Shown: piece after piece, positions 7,822-15,915 of the stretch
Numbering within the stretch: position 1 is the first letter of the stretch
Layout: the number at the start of each line of letters is the position of its first letter
Origin: Gemmatimonadota bacterium
GTDB lineage: Bacteria > Latescibacterota > UBA2968 > UBA8231
Length of the DNA: 64,000 nt
Direction: 5' to 3'
NCBI GenBank assembly: GCA_018673255.1
Contig: JABHDC010000065.1
Location: 1-64,000 of the forward strand
Translations under genes and position numbers: made by a program
The notes under the pieces: model-generated
What the model was told of the DNA's origin: nothing
The model's database searches: none
Seen by the model: the letters and a program-made list of their open reading frames with translations, nothing else

Positions 7822-9578
7822 GTGTTCGCGCCGATCGATCGGCCGATCTGCCAGAGGATGGCCCAAATGCGGCCAATGGCTCAGGCAATGATTCGGGGCA
7901 GGCCCGGTTCGCCGAGGTCCCACGCGATCCGCTAGGTCGTGTCGGTGTGATCACGCGTGGTTCTCTGGTCGAGGGGCTCGAGATGAAACTCGACGCGCAG
8001 CGCAATGTGGAGGACATGAAGGCGGGGAAATTCGTCGTCATCGAAGGTGGCAAGAACGACTTCTTCTCCATGGTCACCGACATGCGTCTGGATGCGACGA
8101 ACAACGAGATCCTCCTGCATCCGCCGGATCGTGACGACGAACTGCTGCGCCAGATACTGTCTGGCACGGGGACCTACAACATCGTGTCCCTGCGCCCGAT
8201 GCTGATGATGCCGAAGCCCGGCACGCCGGGCTTCGATGACGGCCCACGACCCGTCAAGGCAATCCCCAGTCACTTCTCCGTCGTCCAGGATGCCGAAGAA
8301 GGAGACGTCTCGCGAATATTCGGGTCTGAAGGGGATGACCAGGGGCGCTACTTCAGTGTCGGCAGTCCACTCGACATGGAGACGCCCGTGTGTATCGACA
8401 TGGTGCGCTTTGCCGAGCGATCCAATGGCATCTTCGGAAAGACCGGAACGGGGAAGTCCTTCCTGACGCGCCTGGCCCTGTGCGGTCTGATCCACTACGA
8501 CCGGGCCGTCAATCTCATCTTCGACATGCACAATGAGTATGGCTGGAAGGCGATGAAGGAAACGGCGGGGTCGAATTCGAGCTTCGTCAAAGGGCTCAAG
8601 CAGTTGTTCGGCGAGCGGGTGGCCATCTTCTCCCTCGACCCCAAGTCGACACGGTCCCGTGGAATCCAGCCCGACCACGAGGTCTACATCTCCTACGACC
8701 AGATCGCCGTCGAGGATATTGCACCACTGCAGGATGAGCTCAAGCTGAATCCGACGGCTGTCGAGTCGGCGTATCTCGTCTACGCCATCTACAAGGATCG
8801 CTGGCTACGGACGCTGCTGAGTCTCGACGGTCCTGATGTGGAAGAATTCGCCAATGAGATCGGCGCCCATCCCGGCTCCTTGGTGGCTCTGCATCGGAAA
8901 CTCAAGCGGCTGGAGAATTTCCCCTTCATGGTGAAGAAGGCTGAGCACGGCGACTGTGTCGATCGCATCATGCAGAATCTGGATGCCGGCATCAATGTGG
9001 TGCTCGAATTTGGCCAGCAGACGAGCATGCTCTGTTATCTGCTGGTAGCGAATATCATCTCTCGCCGTGTTCACGAGATGTATGTGAAGAAGTCCGAACG
9101 CTTCTATGCGACCCAGAAGCCGGAAGATCAGCCGCGTCAGTTGATGATCACCATCGAAGAGGCGCACAAATTCCTCAATCCTTCGGCGGCTAAGCAAACG
9201 ATCTTCGGCACCATCGCGCGGGAGATGCGCAAGTACTACGTCTCCCTGCTCGTGGTGGATCAGCGGCCCTCTGCCATCGATGACGAGGTGTTGTCACAGC
9301 TGGGTACGCGCATTACGGCCCTGTTGAATGACGAGAAGGATATCTCCGCCATCCTGACGGGCGTCAGTGGCACGGAGGGGCTGCGCAGCGTGCTGGCGAG
9401 CCTGGATTCAAAGCAGCAGGCACTCGTATTGGGGCACGCCGTGCCCATGCCGGTCGTGGTGAAGACGCGCGAATACGGCGAAGACTTCTATCGATTCCTC
9501 GGCGCAGCCGACGAGACACCCGAAGTGCGCCGTGCGCGTGTGGCGCGCGAACGAGTCGCGTTGTTCGGCGACGACTGA
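7818..9578 (+). CDS. herA: HerA-family hexameric DNA translocase/helicase
   Basis: A 586-residue protein. An N-terminal HAS-barrel (about residues 35-100, starting GRVGVITRGSLVEGLEMKL) precedes a FtsK/HerA-type ATPase core. The core has Walker A GKTGTGKS (residues 207-214), the following IFDMHNEYGW, Walker B LMITIEEAHKFLNP, and a VVDQRPSAIDDEVLSQLGTR segment equivalent to the sensor/arginine-finger region. HerA proteins form hexameric rings that pump double-stranded DNA and activate NurA for end resection. Length and motif order fit the family. It is the last gene of the SH3/nurA/HAS/herA operon; a strong hairpin follows 20 bases after the stop. Some HerA homologues serve in phage defence (for example Sir2-HerA), but no defence effector is seen here. 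Confidence 0.93.
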   Translation: MSVRADRSADLPEDGPNAANGSGNDSGQARFAEVPRDPLGRVGVITRGSLVEGLEMKLDAQRNVEDMKAGKFVVIEGGKNDFFSMVTDMRLDATNNEILLHPPDRDDELLRQILSGTGTYNIVSLRPMLMMPKPGTPGFDDGPRPVKAIPSHFSVVQDAEEGDVSRIFGSEGDDQGRYFSVGSPLDMETPVCIDMVRFAERSNGIFGKTGTGKSFLTRLALCGLIHYDRAVNLIFDMHNEYGWKAMKETAGSNSSFVKGLKQLFGERVAIFSLDPKSTRSRGIQPDHEVYISYDQIAVEDIAPLQDELKLNPTAVESAYLVYAIYKDRWLRTLLSLDGPDVEEFANEIGAHPGSLVALHRKLKRLENFPFMVKKAEHGDCVDRIMQNLDAGINVVLEFGQQTSMLCYLLVANIISRRVHEMYVKKSERFYATQKPEDQPRQLMITIEEAHKFLNPSAAKQTIFGTIAREMRKYYVSLLVVDQRPSAIDDEVLSQLGTRITALLNDEKDISAILTGVSGTEGLRSVLASLDSKQQALVLGHAVPMPVVVKTREYGEDFYRFLGAADETPEVRRARVARERVALFGDD

Positions 9579-9598
9579 TCGCCCGTCACGCTGGATAT

Positions 9599-9639
9599 AC
9601 AGAAGGGGCGTCACCCGTAACAGATGACGCCCCTTCTGT
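9599..9639. terminator. Hairpin terminator between herA and the CBM9-like gene
   Basis: A perfect 15-bp stem (ACAGAAGGGGCGTCA at 9599-9613 with its complement at 9625-9639) and an 11-base loop lie between two convergent genes. No long T-run flanks it on either side, so it may act as a bidirectional roadblock or with factor help. Confidence 0.75.
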
Positions 9640-9687
9640 GTATCGGGAGCTTGTCCGACTCGTGCAGGCCCGAGTCGGCAGCTGGTC

Positions 9688-10473
9688 TTACCGAGCGACC
9701 TTCGTGGTGAATACCGCGCGGCCAAAAGAGTCGGCGCGATGGAAGTCTGCCCGGTCCGTGGCTGTATCAGACCAGAGGCTGAACTGACCCTTGTAGCCCT
9801 TCGTGCGATTCAGATTCCAGCGCCACACATCGCCCTCTTGCGGGGGGATCGTACCGCCCAGGTGCCGGTAGTTGGCGAAGGGAATGGCCATCTCGAGGAT
9901 CCAGCCCTTGTCGATGTCACTGTGGTCGTTGAGTGTGCCATCGTATGTGGTGGCGATCTGCACGCCTTCGCTCTCCCAGTCAAACTGAATCGACTTCGTC
10001 CGGTCTGCGCCGCCCTCTGATGCCATGTAGTCGAGGAAGGCACCGTTGATATTCATCTCGTACCCATAGTAAGAGCTGACCTTGTCGGCACGCGGTGTAG
10101 CGAAGATCTCGACGGCGTCTTCTTCATACACCGGGCCGTCGTGATCGGTGACTTCGCTGTCGAGGTAGGGATCGACGCACTCGTAGAGCAGGTAGAGATT
10201 CTCGTCATCCCACAACACCCGGGCCACTGTCGACTGCGCACCCTCAGCGGCAACGTCATTCCAGGGGAAGATGAATTCCACCGGCTCCGCCTTCTTCCAG
10301 ACGGCATCGACTTTGCCGTCGACGGTGATGGGGCCGGGCGCGCGTTCAACGACCATGGAGGGCAACTCGGATGGCGGATCCATGACACGCTGAGCCAGAC
10401 TCATGCTGGCAGCACAGAGCGTAAGGGCGGCGACGAGGATCGGTAGACGCATGATGAAGATCGGTAGACGCAT
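9688..10473 (-). CDS. Secreted CBM9-like carbohydrate-binding/DOMON-type protein
   Basis: A 261-residue protein with an N-terminal signal peptide (LVAALTLCAASMSLAQ). The mature part begins with PITVDGKVDAVWKKAEPVEF, the typical opening of CBM9-like domains, and continues with VARVLWDDENLYLLYECVD, EEDAVEIFATP and GWILEMAIPFANY, all classic for this beta-sandwich. CBM9 domains bind sugar ends in xylanases and similar enzymes; single-domain versions are common in environmental bacteria and their ligand is unknown. An AGGAGG ribosome-binding site precedes the ATG at 10473. The first 21 bases of the gene are nearly duplicated, so a second ATG at 10452 lies in an identical context. It appears to be monocistronic, ending before the shared hairpin with herA. 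Confidence 0.88.
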   Translation of the reverse strand: MRLPIFIMRLPILVAALTLCAASMSLAQRVMDPPSELPSMVVERAPGPITVDGKVDAVWKKAEPVEFIFPWNDVAAEGAQSTVARVLWDDENLYLLYECVDPYLDSEVTDHDGPVYEEDAVEIFATPRADKVSSYYGYEMNINGAFLDYMASEGGADRTKSIQFDWESEGVQIATTYDGTLNDHSDIDKGWILEMAIPFANYRHLGGTIPPQEGDVWRWNLNRTKGYKGQFSLWSDTATDRADFHRADSFGRAVFTTKVAR

Positions 10474-10617
10474 GATCAGGCCTCCTGCGATTGTTGGGGC
10501 CAGCTGCTGGCCGAAAGGCGGCGCGAGGTCGGGTGGTGGGCGCGCGCTATATTAGAGACTCCACCTGATCGCGGACAGCCCTGAAGCGATCCGGATCCGC
10601 GGTGACTCAAGAGACTG

Positions 10618-11184
10618 ATGGGCCAGAGCATGACTTGCGAGAATCAACCGATCCACCTGGCACTGATCGATGCGGGCCTCGGCCAGAAGAGCCTGACCAG
10701 CGCGCTGTGCCAACACGCGGCCGAGTCGGCCGACGAGTCATCTGTGCAGGTGACCACATTCTGTGCAAATGATCACCACATTCTGCCCTATGGTGAGCCG
10801 GGTGTGGAGGGAGCAGAGGACCTTACACAGACGCTCTCGGCGGCGGATGGTGTGATCCTCGTCTTTCCCGTGTACAACTTCAACATGAATGCGACCCTGA
10901 AGGCCGTGATCGAACATGGTGGGCCGGCGATGGAGGGCAAGGTTGTCGGTCTGATGGCCAGTGCCGGTGGCCGCTTCGGCTACATGAGTTTTGTGTCGGT
11001 GATCCAGGGACTGCTCTTCGATCAGCGGTGCTGGATCGTCCCGAGGCAGGTCTACGCACTGGCAGAGGACTTTTCCGAGGGACGGCTGAGCAATGCGGAC
11101 GTCCTGCGGCGTGTGCGAGAACTGGTAGAGACGACGGCCGACATGGCCCGGCGTCTGAAGGCTTCAGCCCCATGTTCGTCCTGA
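10618..11184 (+). CDS. NADPH-dependent FMN reductase family protein
   Basis: A 188-residue flavodoxin-like protein. The segment ADGVILVFPVYNFNMNATLKAV followed by GKVVGLMASAGGRFG is the NADPH-dependent FMN/quinone reductase signature (normally P.YN.s.pg.LK and aSgG..G). These enzymes bind FMN and reduce flavins, quinones, chromate or azo dyes with NAD(P)H in the cytoplasm. The N-terminal phosphate-binding loop (GLGQKSLTSAL) is recognisable but lacks the usual G-S-x-R-x-x-S form. The gene overlaps the DUF218 gene by 13 bases and a TATATT -10-like box lies about 65 bases upstream (10548-10553). Confidence 0.8.
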   Translation: MGQSMTCENQPIHLALIDAGLGQKSLTSALCQHAAESADESSVQVTTFCANDHHILPYGEPGVEGAEDLTQTLSAADGVILVFPVYNFNMNATLKAVIEHGGPAMEGKVVGLMASAGGRFGYMSFVSVIQGLLFDQRCWIVPRQVYALAEDFSEGRLSNADVLRRVRELVETTADMARRLKASAPCSS

Positions 11185-11948
11185 TCGGCAAGATCTTCGC
11201 CCCCATGGTGTATCCCCTGGGCATCGCCACTGCCATGTGGGGTGCCGCTGTCCTGTGTCACTGGCGTGGTCGACGCAATCTGGCACGGCGGCTGATCTGC
11301 GCCGGGATCTTCGTCGTGCTCTATTTCTCCCAGCCCTGGGTGGGTGATGGCATGATGCGATCGCTTGAGGACGACTACGTCCAGACCCTGGCAGCCGACA
11401 TGCCGCAGGCAGATGCCATTCTCGTGCTGGGCGGGTTGACGAGTCCGCCCCTGAAACCACGGGTCGATGTAGATGTGAATGACGCTTTCGACCGTCTGCT
11501 CTACGGCGTGAGGTTATGGCGGGCAGGCAAGGCCCAGACCCTCATCCTCAGCGGCGGCGTGATCTCTTCCATCGAGGGGTCACGGATGCCTGAGGCGCAG
11601 CGTCTGCGTCAGCTGGCCCTGGAATATGGTGTCGACGATCGGGCGATTTTGACAGAGGAGCGGTCCCGCACCACCGCCGAAAATGCCCTCTACACGGCAC
11701 CACTGATCCAGCAACGCGGCTGGAAGCGCGTGCTGCTTGTAACGTCTGCCCAGCATATGCGCCGCTCGGTTGGCGTCTTCGAGGCACAGGGCATCGACGT
11801 GATTCCCGCGCCAACGGATGCGCAGGCCATCGACAGACCGCTGTCGATTGGCCGATTCCTGCCAGACGTCGATGCCTTGCGGATGTCGCACAAGGCAACG
11901 AAGGAATACGTGGGTATCCTCGTCTACAGCGTGCGCGGCTGGCTCTGA
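11172..11948 (+). CDS. DUF218 (YdcF/SanA/ElyC-like) membrane protein
   Basis: A 258-residue protein with two N-terminal membrane helices (about residues 5-25 and 36-55). A DUF218 domain follows: ADAILVLGG, ALRRG-like spacing, TLILSGG, SRTTAENA and RVLLVTSAQHMRRSVGVFEAQGIDVIPAPTD. E. coli members such as ElyC and SanA affect envelope integrity and lipid-carrier or enterobacterial common antigen metabolism; the reaction is not established. The start at 11172 (MFVLIGKIF) overlaps the end of the FMN reductase gene and gives a normal family length. The longer open frame from 11028 would add a nonsense tail read from the neighbour's sequence. Confidence 0.85.
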   Translation: MFVLIGKIFAPMVYPLGIATAMWGAAVLCHWRGRRNLARRLICAGIFVVLYFSQPWVGDGMMRSLEDDYVQTLAADMPQADAILVLGGLTSPPLKPRVDVDVNDAFDRLLYGVRLWRAGKAQTLILSGGVISSIEGSRMPEAQRLRQLALEYGVDDRAILTEERSRTTAENALYTAPLIQQRGWKRVLLVTSAQHMRRSVGVFEAQGIDVIPAPTDAQAIDRPLSIGRFLPDVDALRMSHKATKEYVGILVYSVRGWL

Positions 11949-12031
11949 TCTGTGTAAGGCTTTGGGAATCAGACCTTGGGGGACGATCGCCCAGGGGGCC
12001 GGGGGGGTGCGGCGGGAGTTTGGGTCAGGAA

Positions 12032-12508
12032 TCAGGCGTCAAGGAGCTCGACCGTATGCCCTTGTGAGAACCCATGGGCGATCTCGTCACAGCGCTCGTT
12101 GCCGGGGTCACCGGCGTGACCCTTGGTGTATTCCCAGCGCACCTTGGGGTTGTTGATCTCGTCGAGGGCCCGCCACAGGTCCTGATTCAGCACTGGCTTC
12201 TTGGCCGCCGTCATCCATCCGCGGCGCTTCCAGTTGTGAATCCACTCCGTAATGCCCTTACGCAGGTATTGCGAGTCTGTGATCATCACCACATCGCCTC
12301 CGGGCGCCGCTCGCAGGCCTTCCAGGGCGGCCATCAGTTCCATGCGATTGTTCGTGGTGTCCGGCACGGCGCCACCCAGTTCCTGAATGCGGCCATCTGA
12401 ATGGCGCAGCCGCGCGGCCCAGCCGCCTGGCCCTGGATTGCCCGAGCAGGCGCCATCTGAATGGATGACGGTGGTCTCGTTCGTAGCGAATAGGTCAGAT
12501 GAAGACAC
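12032..12508 (-). CDS. rnhA: Ribonuclease HI
   Basis: From the GTG at 12508 this is a 158-residue protein, close to E. coli RNase HI (155). All catalytic residues are in place: Asp18 (SDGACSGNPGPGG), Glu57 (MELMAAL), Asp78 (TDSQYL), His131 (KGHAGDPGN) and Asp141 (ERCDEIA), plus the KKPVLNQDLW basic region. The enzyme cuts the RNA strand of RNA/DNA hybrids (R-loops, primers). A GGAGAG ribosome-binding site sits before the GTG, which is why it is preferred over the longer frame from 12631, whose extra 41 residues are unlike the family. Transcribed divergently from lpdA, with about 140 bases between the starts. Confidence 0.95.
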   Translation of the reverse strand: MSSSDLFATNETTVIHSDGACSGNPGPGGWAARLRHSDGRIQELGGAVPDTTNNRMELMAALEGLRAAPGGDVVMITDSQYLRKGITEWIHNWKRRGWMTAAKKPVLNQDLWRALDEINNPKVRWEYTKGHAGDPGNERCDEIAHGFSQGHTVELLDA

Positions 12509-12648
12509 AGCTCTCTCCGGTGAAGGACGGTGAACGGCAGGATCGCGCCTGACGCGTGATCCGTGATGTGAGCGTGGGGAGAGAAGGCTGGCTACATTAT
12601 CTCTTCGTCGCAGCGCCGTCAACCGCCTCATTGCGTGCCAAAGTGATC

Positions 12649-14076
12649 ATGACAGAACACGATTCTTCATCCTACGATCTCGTCGTCATCGGCAGTGGCC
12701 CAGGCGGTTACAGTGGGGCGATTCGCGCCGCGCAGCAGGGATGGCGTGTGGCGCTGGTCGAGAGCGCTGAGCAACTGGGTGGTGTCTGTCTGAACTGGGG
12801 TTGCATCCCTACCAAGACACTGTTGCATCAGGCTCATCTCCTGCGCTCTCTGCAGAGTGCCGACCGCCATGGGCTGCGGGTCCGGGGAGAAGTCGGGTTC
12901 GATTGGGGACAGGTGATTGCCAGGAGTCGTGAGGTGGCTGATTCGCTGGCCACCGGGGTCGCGGCTCTGATGCGGCGCCACAAAATCGATGTGATTCACG
13001 GACGCGGACGGCTTACGGCTGCGGCCCATGTCGAGGTCACCGACGACGCGGGCACCCTGCAGGAACTGGCCTGTGAGCGCGTGCTGATCGCGACCGGTGG
13101 TCGCCCTCGTTCGTTGCCCGGCATCGATCTGACTGAACATCCCCGTGTGCTCACCAGCCGCGAGGCGATGGTTCTGGGAGAGTGCCCCCGATCGATCATC
13201 ATCGTCGGGGCCGGGGCGATCGGCGTGGAATTCGCGCGCTTCTTCAGCGCTTTCGGCACGAAGGTGACCCTGTTGGAGGCGGCCGGACAGGTCCTGCCAA
13301 CAGAAGACGCCGACGTGGCGGCTGTCGTTCACGCGATGCTCGTCGACGAAGGGATCGAGGTCTACACGGATGTCTCTGTCGAGACGTTGGACGGCGGCCC
13401 TCGGCGCCGGACGGCGACTGTCACGTGGCAACCGAATGATGGGGGCGAGGCGATGACCCAACGGGCAGACATTGCCCTGGTCGCCATCGGTGTCACCGGC
13501 AACATTGAAGACCTGGGGCTTGAAGCTCTGGGCATCAGAACAGAAACAGGCGCCATCACCGTCGATGCATGCTACCAGACTTCTTCGAGCAAGGTGTGGG
13601 CGATCGGGGACGTCATCGGTGGTGCGTGCCTCGCGCATGCCGCCACGGCCGAGGCACTGGCGGCTGTTGGCTTCATGGGCGATCGTCGAAAGACACCCGC
13701 CGGGCCCACGGCAATTCCCGCCTGCGTCTACGGGGACCCGGAAGTGGCCAGCGTGGGTATGAGTGAGTCGGATGCCACGGCCCAGGGGTTGGATATCAAG
13801 GTGGGCCGGTTTCCCTTCGCTGCCAGCGGGCGTGCCGTAGCGTCAGGCGAATCGACGGGTTTCATCAAACTCATCTTTGGCGCAACATACGGTGAATTGC
13901 TTGGCGCCAGCCTGGTCGGGCCGGGTGTTACCGAATTGATCGGCGAGTTGTGTCTCGCCATCCAGCTGGAAGCGACATGGGAGGAGCTGGCCCATACGGT
14001 GCACGCCCATCCCACGTTGTCTGAAGGAATCATGGAGGCAGCCGCAGCGGCCTTCGACGAAGCACTCAACATCTGA
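12649..14076 (+). CDS. lpdA: Dihydrolipoamide dehydrogenase
   Basis: A 475-residue class I flavoprotein disulfide reductase. It has the FAD-binding GSGPGGYSGAIRAAQ, the redox pair in GGVCLNWGCIPTK (Cys47/Cys52), the NAD-binding IIIVGAGAIGVEFARFF, VWAIGDVIGG for FAD, and the C-terminal HAHPTLSE with the His-Glu catalytic dyad of the partner subunit. It reoxidises the lipoamide of 2-oxoacid dehydrogenases or the glycine cleavage system. No E1, E2 or gcv genes are in the window, so its partners lie elsewhere. The ATG at 12649 puts the FAD motif about 10 residues in, as usual. The SIS gene follows 26 bases later. The residues support true Lpd rather than mercuric reductase. Confidence 0.93.
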   Translation: MTEHDSSSYDLVVIGSGPGGYSGAIRAAQQGWRVALVESAEQLGGVCLNWGCIPTKTLLHQAHLLRSLQSADRHGLRVRGEVGFDWGQVIARSREVADSLATGVAALMRRHKIDVIHGRGRLTAAAHVEVTDDAGTLQELACERVLIATGGRPRSLPGIDLTEHPRVLTSREAMVLGECPRSIIIVGAGAIGVEFARFFSAFGTKVTLLEAAGQVLPTEDADVAAVVHAMLVDEGIEVYTDVSVETLDGGPRRRTATVTWQPNDGGEAMTQRADIALVAIGVTGNIEDLGLEALGIRTETGAITVDACYQTSSSKVWAIGDVIGGACLAHAATAEALAAVGFMGDRRKTPAGPTAIPACVYGDPEVASVGMSESDATAQGLDIKVGRFPFAASGRAVASGESTGFIKLIFGATYGELLGASLVGPGVTELIGELCLAIQLEATWEELAHTVHAHPTLSEGIMEAAAAAFDEALNI

Positions 14077-14102
14077 ATCGAACACATTACTTCAATGGAA
14101 GC

Positions 14103-14666
14103 ATGATGACTCATCTGACCGATTATCTGCAGCAACTGCGCGATGCCCTCGACGCTCTCGATCTGAAGCAGGTTGAACTGGTGCGTGAACGCTTCGCCGC
14201 GGCCCGTGAGCGTGATGCTCAGATCTTTCTCTGTGGCAATGGCGGTAGTGGTGCGACTGCCAGCCACCTGGCCAACGATCTGGGCAAGGGTGCCAGTCTC
14301 GGTCAGGGGCGTCGCTTCCGCGTCATCGCGCTCACAGACAACGTTCCCTGGATCTCGGCCTTGGCCAATGACATCAGCTACGACGTCATCTTTGCCGAGC
14401 AACTGCGCAATCTGTCCAGGCCTGGTGACGTGCTGCTGGCGATCTCCGGTTCGGGTAACAGTGCCAATATCATCCAGGCCGTGGATGCAGCCCGGGAGCT
14501 GGGTGTAGAGAGCATTGGTTGGACCGGATTTGGGGGCGGCAAACTCGCAGAGCTGGCCGATCACTCGATCGTCGTCGATTCGCACCATATGGGGCGTGTT
14601 GAGGATGTGCACACCATTCTCATGCACCTGATCTGCTACTACTTCATGGAAGAGGATGTCGCGTGA
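14103..14666 (+). CDS. SIS-domain protein, GmhA-like (sedoheptulose-7-phosphate isomerase family)
   Basis: A 187-residue protein with the sugar-isomerase fold: IFLCGNGGSGATASHLANDL is the phosphate-binding loop of GmhA/DiaA proteins, followed by LLAISGSGNSANIIQAVDAA. GmhA makes D-glycero-D-manno-heptose 7-phosphate for lipopolysaccharide. Here the gene sits in an operon with a class V aminotransferase and a SelA-like PLP enzyme instead of heptose genes, so an amino-sugar or other phospho-sugar substrate is possible. It starts with ATG at 14103 (a second ATG follows at once) and its TGA overlaps the GTG of the aminotransferase by four bases. Confidence 0.85.
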   Translation: MMTHLTDYLQQLRDALDALDLKQVELVRERFAAARERDAQIFLCGNGGSGATASHLANDLGKGASLGQGRRFRVIALTDNVPWISALANDISYDVIFAEQLRNLSRPGDVLLAISGSGNSANIIQAVDAARELGVESIGWTGFGGGKLAELADHSIVVDSHHMGRVEDVHTILMHLICYYFMEEDVA

Positions 14667-15883
14667 GCCCTGTAGATCGCTCAATTGCCCGACCCACACC
14701 CCCGCCACTGACGGCGGTTCTGCCCGCTGAGCCCCTGTTGCTGATGACAGCTGGCCCCGTGCCGGTGCCGGCGGAGGTCGCCCGGGCCGGCAGCATGGTC
14801 ATCGACCACGTGGGCGATACGATGGCAATGGTATTGCGTCATATCCGCGAGATGGCGCGATACGTGTTCCAGACGCAGGACGACAAGATCTACGGTGTCT
14901 CGGGTCCCGCCTCCGCAGCACTCGAGATGGCTGTCGGCAATCTCCTCTGGCCAGGGCGGCGTGTGCTGGTCCTTCAGTGCGGTCTGTTCTCCGGGCGATT
15001 CGCCGAGATGGCCGAAGGTGTGGGGGCCGACGTCACGATCATAGAGTCAGAATCGGGCAAACCCGTCACGGCGCAGATGGTGTCCGACGCATTTGCTCAG
15101 GGTAGTTACGACGCGGTGACCATGGTGCAGGGCGAGACCTCTTCGGGGGTGCTGACCTGTGATCTGGAAGAGATCCTCCGGCTCTGCCACGAGCACGGTG
15201 CGATCACCATGGTCGACGCCGTGTGTACCCTGAGCACGATGCCGTTGAAGAAAGACGAGTGGGGGATCGATATCCTGGTCACCGGCAGCCAGAAGGGTTT
15301 GTCCTCTCTTCCCGGTGTTTCCTTGATCTCTTTCTCAGACCGAGCCTGGGAGGTCGCCAAAGCGCGGCAGGGCCTCAAGCCGCACTGGTGTCTGGATGTT
15401 CTGCGGGCCGAGAAATTCTGGGGTGAGGGCAGCTATCACTACACCGCCCCGGTTCCTGGTCTGCTGGCCATGCATGAGGCTCTGCGACTCATCATCGAAG
15501 AGACGCTCGAGAGTCGTTTCAAGCGACATCTGCACAGTTCGCTGGCCCTGCAGACGGGGATCACGGCAATGGGGCTCGAGTTGTTCACACCCGGGGCATA
15601 TCGCCTGAATTCGGTCCTGGCCATCAAGGTTCCCGAGGGCGTCGACGATGCCCGTGCCCGCAAGTACATGGAGAATCGTTTCAAGGTTCTCATTGCTGGA
15701 GCCTTCGGTTTCGACATCGTCAGGATCGGACAGATGGGTGAGCAGTGTCGGGCTCCGAATCTGTTCCGCACGCTGCACGCCCTCGGTGTGGCCTTTGCGC
15801 GTCAGGATGTACCCGTCGATCCGAGTGCGGGTATGGCCGCCATGGAGGCGCACCTGGCCGAGCATGCAGAAGACGTCCTGTAG
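14663..15883 (+). CDS. Class V PLP aminotransferase (alanine-glyoxylate/serine-pyruvate type)
   Basis: A 406-residue fold-type I PLP enzyme. GPVPVPAEV near the N-terminus, GVSGPASAALEMAVGNLL (cofactor phosphate loop), VQGETSSGV, the PLP-binding Asp in TMVDAVCTLSTMPL, and the Schiff-base Lys in TGSQKGLSSLPG are all in the order seen in alanine-glyoxylate and serine-pyruvate aminotransferases. It probably moves an amino group between a small amino acid and a 2-oxoacid such as glyoxylate. The GTG start overlaps the SIS gene, so translation is likely coupled. The next gene, 32 bases on, is a second PLP enzyme of a different family, which suggests a short amino acid or amino-sugar pathway. The substrate is not determined by sequence. 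Confidence 0.9.
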   Translation: MSPVDRSIARPTPPPLTAVLPAEPLLLMTAGPVPVPAEVARAGSMVIDHVGDTMAMVLRHIREMARYVFQTQDDKIYGVSGPASAALEMAVGNLLWPGRRVLVLQCGLFSGRFAEMAEGVGADVTIIESESGKPVTAQMVSDAFAQGSYDAVTMVQGETSSGVLTCDLEEILRLCHEHGAITMVDAVCTLSTMPLKKDEWGIDILVTGSQKGLSSLPGVSLISFSDRAWEVAKARQGLKPHWCLDVLRAEKFWGEGSYHYTAPVPGLLAMHEALRLIIEETLESRFKRHLHSSLALQTGITAMGLELFTPGAYRLNSVLAIKVPEGVDDARARKYMENRFKVLIAGAFGFDIVRIGQMGEQCRAPNLFRTLHALGVAFARQDVPVDPSAGMAAMEAHLAEHAEDVL

Positions 15884-15915
15884 AGCAACCTCATCACCTG
15901 CTGCATCGGAGTGAC

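Noticed and set aside
5828..9578. Complete phage-defence system based on HerA
   Set aside because: The known HerA defence partners (Sir2, DUF4297 and similar) are absent and NurA is the classical repair partner; repair is the simpler reading.
12556..12648. N-terminal extension of dihydrolipoamide dehydrogenase
   Set aside because: The extra 31 residues precede the FAD motif without family similarity and overlap the rnhA upstream region; the ATG at 12649 gives a standard N-terminus.
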